From Gammaproteobacteria bacterium (GTDB lineage: Bacteria; Pseudomonadota; Gammaproteobacteria; Chromatiales; Chromatiaceae), in contig JAHEHQ010000021.1 of assembly GCA_024644505.1 (NCBI GenBank), positions 2,927 to 13,928 on the forward strand: a stretch of DNA of 11,002 nt, written 5' to 3'. A program made the position numbers and the translations under genes. Shown here one piece after another: positions 7,414 to 11,002 of this stretch (the first letter of the stretch is position 1; each line of letters begins with the position of its first letter). Under the pieces are notes generated by a model. It saw only the letters and a program-made list of their open reading frames with translations. It did no database searches and was not told the DNA's origin.

Positions 7414-8349
7414 ATGAAACCAGAAGAGAAGGACAACCCCGTATTGATTGTCGCCAAGGGATTCTGCATGGGGAGTGCGGACGTCATACCGGGCGTCAGT
7501 GGCGGGACAATGGCATTCATTCTCGGCATCTATCCCAAGCTACTGGCGGCTATCAATTCGTTCGATACGGTCTGGCTGGGCAAAGTTTTTCGCCTGGATG
7601 TCAAAGGGGCCCTGACTTATCCCCATTTCTATTTTTTGCTGCCTCTACTCGCCGGCATTCTCGCCGCACTGCTGTTTTTTACCCGGGTGGTGCCTCTGCC
7701 CAAATACATCATTACCCACCCGGAGCTGGTGTACGGGTTGTTCTTTGGTCTGATTGCCGGTTCCATACTGGTACTTCTCCGGCATATATCCGGTTTCGAT
7801 GGGATGAAAATACTGCAACTGGCCGCCGGCGTGCTGCTTGGTTTCGGGGTGGTTAACCTGGTGCCAACCACCACGCCGGATGCCGCCTGGTTTATTTTCA
7901 TCAGCGGCTTACTGTCGATAACGGCGATGATTCTGCCGGGTATTTCCGGTTCGTTTATCCTGCTGATACTTGGAAAATATGCCTATATTTTCGATGCCCT
8001 GGGCCATTTTCGCTTCGCTGTCATTATTCCCTTCGCGCTGGGGGCCGCAACCGGGCTGGTGCTTTTCAGCCGGATCCTGGGCTGGCTGCTCCATGTCTAC
8101 CGACAGGGTACGATCATGGTGATCACGGGTATCCTGATCGGTTCTCTCTGGGTGATATGGCCCTTTCAACAACGCAGTTATGTGGAAGTGCGGGGAAAAC
8201 AGCGCCTGCTGGAGTCCACGCCGGTCCTGCCGGAGGCCGTTGACGTCACGATGCTCGGATCAGTGCTGCTGGTCCTTTCGGGCTTTGTCCTGGTTCTGGC
8301 AATGGACAGGTTTGCGGGAAACAGGGCGCATACAAAGCCAACTTATTGA
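7414..8349 (+). CDS. popT: DUF368 / PopT polyprenyl-phosphate transporter
   Basis: A 311-residue inner-membrane protein of the DUF368 family. Members were shown to return undecaprenyl phosphate, the lipid carrier for peptidoglycan and other glycans, from the outer to the inner face of the membrane; DedA proteins do the same. Two related motifs, P26-GVSGG-T32 (in ADVIPGVSGGTMAFILGIY) and P175-GISGS-F181 (in MILPGISGSFILLILGKY), mark the inverted structural repeat with re-entrant hairpins. About eight hydrophobic spans are visible, ending with a span near residues 274-297. The ATG at 7414 follows GGAACG at ribosome-site distance. A 124-base gap separates it from ybbP, so it probably has its own promoter; TAAAAT at 7376-7381 could be a -10 site but lacks a good -35. 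The stop ends at 8349, directly against the stop of a converging gene at 8350. Confidence 0.9.
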   Translation: MKPEEKDNPVLIVAKGFCMGSADVIPGVSGGTMAFILGIYPKLLAAINSFDTVWLGKVFRLDVKGALTYPHFYFLLPLLAGILAALLFFTRVVPLPKYIITHPELVYGLFFGLIAGSILVLLRHISGFDGMKILQLAAGVLLGFGVVNLVPTTTPDAAWFIFISGLLSITAMILPGISGSFILLILGKYAYIFDALGHFRFAVIIPFALGAATGLVLFSRILGWLLHVYRQGTIMVITGILIGSLWVIWPFQQRSYVEVRGKQRLLESTPVLPEAVDVTMLGSVLLVLSGFVLVLAMDRFAGNRAHTKPTY

Positions 8350-8469
8350 TTAAGAGAGAGAAACGGCTATCAAATAGAGCAGGGCGATCACAACGGCAGC
8401 CAGAATACAGGGAAACACCACCAGCCAGAAAGTCTCCGCGGGTGTGCGGTTCGGCGCGGGATTCCTCAT
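8350..8469 (-). CDS. Small single-span membrane peptide (39 residues), unrecognised
   Basis: An ATG at 8469 lies in ATGA, overlapping the methyltransferase stop by four bases, and reads 39 codons to TAA at 8352-8350. The peptide has a polar, proline-rich N terminus (MRNPAPNRTPAET, 1-13) followed by one strong hydrophobic span (FWLVVFPCILAAVVIALLYL, 14-33) and ends IAVSLS. The N-terminal arginines just before the span favour an N-in orientation. Overlap-coupled translation, a clean membrane segment and the exact fit between two stops argue for a real gene. It is too short for most automatic annotation. Function is unknown; it may act with the upstream exported methyltransferase, for example as a membrane partner, but that is inference from coupling alone. 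Confidence 0.65.
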   Translation of the reverse strand: MRNPAPNRTPAETFWLVVFPCILAAVVIALLYLIAVSLS

Positions 8470-9179
8470 GGAGACTGCTCGGCGGTGCGCTTTTCGAATT
8501 CCAGAAAATAGTTGATGTCCAGCAGCGGCTTTTCTTCCAGGAATTTGAAACCCGCTGCCTTCACCTCCTCAATCACCTCGTTCATGTCTGCCCGGACATG
8601 CCCCATCACCCAGCGGGAACTGACGCCGGGGTGCCGGCGAAAATCCACGATGACCAGCCTCCCGCCGTCACGGAGGGCATGGCGGATCGAAGCCAGCATA
8701 TCCTGCGGGTATTCGAAGTGATGATAGGTATCGCTGAGAAAGGCCAGGTCTATGGAATTCTCCGGCAAGGCCGCATCCCGGGCGGTATTCACTATACCCT
8801 TGACATTCGAAAGCCCCTGTTCGGTGCTCGTCCGGAGAATGTTGCGGACGAAGGTCTCGGATATATCCACGGCATAAACCGTATCCTCAGGGCCCACCTG
8901 GGAAGCAAACAGACGGGTAAACAGGCCGGTGCCGGCACCGATATCCGCCAGGTCCATGCCCTGTCGAACCCCTGCGGCAGCCACGATGGCATGGCGTTGG
9001 TCGAAAACCTCCCGGCCGGGACGCTCGAAGGCATTGACCCATTGATCCCACTCGGGATCCTGGTAATGGCGGTTTATGCCGGGCCGGACACTCTGCTCCT
9101 GGGAAGCCGCCAGACCGGATATCAGCTGCAGAAAAACCAGAAGCAGAACAGGTAGTGAAAGGGGGAAGTATCGGTTCAT
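8466..9179 (-). CDS. Exported class I SAM-dependent methyltransferase
   Basis: A 237-residue protein with a Rossmann methyltransferase core: motif I D79-IGAGTG-L86 (SAM binding), acidic residue D105 at the end of the second strand (VYAVDIS), then LSDTYHHFEYP and GGRLVIVDFRR. It begins with a convincing signal peptide: MNRYF, hydrophobic core 7-20 and a likely cleavage site after L23-A-A25. A conserved pre-core segment, NRHYQDPEWDQWVNAFERPGR (36-56), belongs to the family as I remember it, in which signal peptides recur. The ATG at 9179 is the only start that gives this leader; the ribosome site is weak, with AAGGA 16 bases upstream. Substrate is unknown. An exported SAM enzyme is odd because SAM is cytoplasmic; the leader might instead be an uncleaved anchor. 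Its stop overlaps the start of a 39-residue membrane peptide. It is divergent from the pentapeptide-repeat gene across a 158-base gap. Confidence 0.85.
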   Translation of the reverse strand: MNRYFPLSLPVLLLVFLQLISGLAASQEQSVRPGINRHYQDPEWDQWVNAFERPGREVFDQRHAIVAAAGVRQGMDLADIGAGTGLFTRLFASQVGPEDTVYAVDISETFVRNILRTSTEQGLSNVKGIVNTARDAALPENSIDLAFLSDTYHHFEYPQDMLASIRHALRDGGRLVIVDFRRHPGVSSRWVMGHVRADMNEVIEEVKAAGFKFLEEKPLLDINYFLEFEKRTAEQSP

Positions 9180-9337
9180 GATGTTATAGTCTAATTCCTT
9201 GCTTATTGAATTTCAGGTATTTTTTGGGGATTAAAACTTCAACATGTCAACGGTGGCAGGTTCGGTGATAGACTTCCCGGATTACACTGTATCCACGGAA
9301 TGGAAACCAATATAAGAAACACTAACCGGGGGATGTG

Positions 9338-10192
9338 ATGATAGAAATACGTGAACGGGAATCCGGCTCGGTCCTATTTACTCTGGATAGGGAATCGCTC
9401 CAGGGGGCCGATCTTCGTGAGCTCGATTTGACGGGGGCCGATCTGAAGGGCGCCGATCTGCGCTCGGCCATTCTCATCAATACCATTTTAAACAATGCCG
9501 ATCTCTCCGAAGCCAATCTGCAATACGCCAACTTGCAGGGAGCGCAACTCGTGCATGCCCGGCTGGACGAAGCCAACTTGAGCAAGGCGGTCATGGGGGG
9601 GAAACCGGGTATCAGGCCGGCCAATCTGTCCAATGCCAGTATGCTCGGAGCCTCGCTGATCGGGGCGAATATGCAGGATGTCATATTGAGCAATGCGAGG
9701 CTGAAGAATGCCGATTTGAGTTATGCGATTCTGCAGCACGCCAACCTGCAGGGGGCCGATCTGGAGGGGGCGTCGATTTGTGAGGCAAGACTGAACAAGG
9801 CAGATATGAGCGGATGCAACCTTAGCAACTGCGATTTGTGCGGCGCACATCTGAATTATGCCAATATGAGCAGCGTTGATTTCAGCGGTGCCCAGTTCAG
9901 CGGTGAAGAGACCCAGCGACCGGCGATATTGACCCGCTCCAACCTTCAACAGGCCAAGCTGGTTGGGGCCCATCTTGCGAAGGCGGTTTTGCAGACTGCC
10001 GATCTGTCCAGGTCTGATCTAAGGGATGCCAACCTCTCATATGCCATGATGAGCGGTGCCATCCTGCGCAATGCCAATGTGGAGGGCGCGGATTTCACGG
10101 GCGTAAACCTGGGCACCGTCACCATGGATTACGCCAATTTCTCCAAGTCCAAGAATGCGGAGATTCCCAGCTTCAAGCGCAATCTGCGCTGA
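9338..10192 (+). CDS. Pentapeptide-repeat protein
   Basis: A 284-residue protein built almost wholly of A(D/N)Lxx pentapeptides, which fold into a right-handed quadrilateral beta-helix. Reading from L21, I count three uninterrupted blocks: 13 repeats (21-85), 18 repeats (97-186) and 13 repeats (203-267), about 44 in total or 11 coils. They are separated by breaks of 11 residues (86-96, MGGKPGIRPAN) and 16 residues (187-202, containing SGEETQRPAIL), which probably loop out of the helix. Residues 1-20 form a cap and the last 17 a basic tail (KRNLR). There is no signal peptide or membrane span, so it is cytoplasmic. The ATG at 9338 is chosen over GTG 9335 because GGGGGA then has better spacing. 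Function cannot be read from the repeats: some members mimic DNA and bind gyrase (Qnr, MfpA), most are uncharacterised. Confidence 0.92.
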   Translation: MIEIRERESGSVLFTLDRESLQGADLRELDLTGADLKGADLRSAILINTILNNADLSEANLQYANLQGAQLVHARLDEANLSKAVMGGKPGIRPANLSNASMLGASLIGANMQDVILSNARLKNADLSYAILQHANLQGADLEGASICEARLNKADMSGCNLSNCDLCGAHLNYANMSSVDFSGAQFSGEETQRPAILTRSNLQQAKLVGAHLAKAVLQTADLSRSDLRDANLSYAMMSGAILRNANVEGADFTGVNLGTVTMDYANFSKSKNAEIPSFKRNLR

Positions 10193-10233
10193 GTTGGAGC
10201 TACAGTAGCTCAGACTTTGACTGGCCGACTGAT

Positions 10234-10264
10234 GTAGGATGCGGTGAGCCACGCGAACCGCATC
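10234..10264 (+). repeat. Single REP element, copy 3
   Basis: GTAG at 10234-10237 is followed by a perfect 8-base stem, GATGCGGT (10238-10245) with ACCGCATC (10257-10264), and an 11-base loop GAGCCACGCGA. It aligns with the other REP units in the window as GTAG, two variable bases, TGCG, then GAGC and GCGAA at nearly the same spacing; stem bases differ but still pair. Unlike the other two loci it has no inverted partner. It lies between the pentapeptide-repeat gene and the EamA gene. Confidence 0.65.
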
Positions 10265-10294
10265 AACTGCGCCGCCTGTCTTCCCCCTTGCAAT

Positions 10295-11002
10295 ATGCGA
10301 CCAACGGATCTGATCCAGGCACTGGCGGTGGTTGTCATCTGGGGCCTCAATTTCGTGGTCGTTAAGACAGCGGTTGGCGAGATTCCACCGCTGGCACTGA
10401 CGGCACTGCGTTTTTCCGCCGTTGCGATACTGGTGGCTCCTTTTTTCCGACCCTCCAGGGGTCAGTTCAAACGCATTCTGGGACTCGCGATCGTGATGGG
10501 CCTGGGGCACTTCGGCCTGCTTTTCATAGGACTCCAGGGTGCCGATGCGGCGACATCCGCGCTGATGATCCAGCTGGGTATTCCGTTCAGTTCCATCCTG
10601 GCCGCCATGGTCTTTTCCGACAGACTGGGAATGGTGCAGGGGTTGGGCATGGTCCTGGGATTCGCCGGCGCGGTACTGCTGGCCGGAGAGCCCCAAGGCG
10701 GCACACCCCTGGCCCTTGGTGCCCTGCTGGTCTCCGCATTTTGCTGGGCATGGGCCAATATTCTGATCAAGAAGGCGCCGGATATCCCGCCCATGACGGT
10801 CATCGGCTGGATGAGCCTGCTTTCGATACCGTTGATTACCGGTATGTCCGTGCTGTTTGAAACAGGCCAGCTTCAGGCGATACAGGACGCCGGCATGAAG
10901 ACCTGGGGTGCGCTGGCCTATATCGTTCTGGCGTCCTCCATCGTTGCCTACTATCTCTGGTACCGGCTGATTGCCCGATTGAGCGTCAATCGGGTGGTGC
11001 CC
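10295..11002 (+). CDS. EamA-family (DMT superfamily) transporter, 5' part
   Basis: An open frame of 236 codons starting at ATG 10295 and running off the right edge; full EamA proteins are about 290-300 residues, so roughly 60 are missing. The N terminus IQALAVVVIWGLNFVVVKTA and the following LTALRFSAVAILVAPFF are typical of the first two spans of EamA exporters. The end of the first EamA repeat, LGMVLGFAGAVLLAGE, is seen near residues 113-128, and the second repeat begins with ALGALLVSAFCWAWANILIKKA. Eight or so hydrophobic spans are visible. The family exports amino acids and other metabolites; the substrate here cannot be told. No clear ribosome site precedes the ATG. An in-frame GTG at 10244 lies within the REP element and would add 17 residues unlike the family. 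Confidence 0.88.
   Translation, partial: MRPTDLIQALAVVVIWGLNFVVVKTAVGEIPPLALTALRFSAVAILVAPFFRPSRGQFKRILGLAIVMGLGHFGLLFIGLQGADAATSALMIQLGIPFSSILAAMVFSDRLGMVQGLGMVLGFAGAVLLAGEPQGGTPLALGALLVSAFCWAWANILIKKAPDIPPMTVIGWMSLLSIPLITGMSVLFETGQLQAIQDAGMKTWGALAYIVLASSIVAYYLWYRLIARLSVNRVVP

Noticed and set aside
8346..9155. Plus-strand open frame of 269 codons opposite the methyltransferase
   Set aside because: The minus strand encodes intact SAM-binding motifs and a signal peptide; the plus frame has no domain features and would overlap popT.
9245..9250. Perfect minus-strand TTGACA upstream of the methyltransferase gene
   Set aside because: No acceptable -10 hexamer lies 15-19 bases further along, so I did not call a promoter.
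9488..9973. Minus-strand repetitive frame with regular I/G/Q pattern opposite the pentapeptide-repeat gene
   Set aside because: The periodicity is simply the mirror image of the 15-base repeat on the plus strand.
10197..10211. Perfect short palindrome GAGCTACAGTAGCTC just after the pentapeptide-repeat gene
   Set aside because: It would fold with almost no loop and has no T-run after it, so it is not a convincing terminator; possibly chance or a protein site.
10244..10294. In-frame GTG start for the EamA gene inside the REP element
   Set aside because: It would add 17 residues, cysteine-rich and unlike EamA N termini, with no ribosome site; the ATG at 10295 begins directly with the family pattern.
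10037..10696. Minus-strand open frame across the pentapeptide/EamA junction
   Set aside because: It spans the ends of two good plus-strand genes and a REP element and has shadow-like composition.

Overview
The window reads as ordinary, gene-dense chromosome of a Gammaproteobacterium. Moderately high GC, strongly GC-biased third codon positions, the classic tesA / ybbA-ybbP divergent arrangement, a ClsA-type cardiolipin synthase and a c-type heme protein of the Tll0287-like family all fit. An environmental lineage such as the Chromatiales or a relative is possible, but that assignment is a guess. I see no rRNA, tRNA, CRISPR array, prophage or insertion sequence.

Layout, left to right. (1) The 3' end of an unrecognised + strand gene is followed 39 bases later by a full-length cardiolipin synthase (395-1834). 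(2) A promoter-like site precedes a small exported monoheme protein with a Tll0287-like (DUF3365) domain (1921-2484). (3) A stand-alone HD-domain alarmone hydrolase of the MESH1/SpoT-hydrolase type (2647-3183) lies between two inverted pairs of REP elements. (4) On the minus strand is a TesA-type GDSL lysophospholipase/thioesterase (3284-3910), whose stop codon is formed by a REP element. It is divergent from an ABC transporter ATPase and its large FtsX-type permease, ybbA-ybbP, which overlap by four bases. (5) A DUF368/PopT polyprenyl-phosphate transporter (7414-8349) ends directly against a converging minus-strand pair: an exported SAM-dependent methyltransferase and a 39-residue single-span membrane peptide overlapping it by ATGA. 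(6) A 284-residue pentapeptide-repeat protein (9338-10192), a single REP element, and the start of an EamA-family (DMT) transporter that runs off the right edge.

A loose common theme is the cell envelope. Cardiolipin synthesis, lysophospholipid hydrolysis, undecaprenyl-phosphate recycling and a YbbAP ABC system all act at the membrane. The genes sit in separate transcription units on both strands, so this is not one operon.

I found no clear new multi-gene system. The most interesting points are the overlooked 39-residue membrane peptide coupled to an exported methyltransferase, the family of five REP copies (one supplying a gene's stop codon), and the unusually regular 13-18-13 organisation of the pentapeptide-repeat protein.
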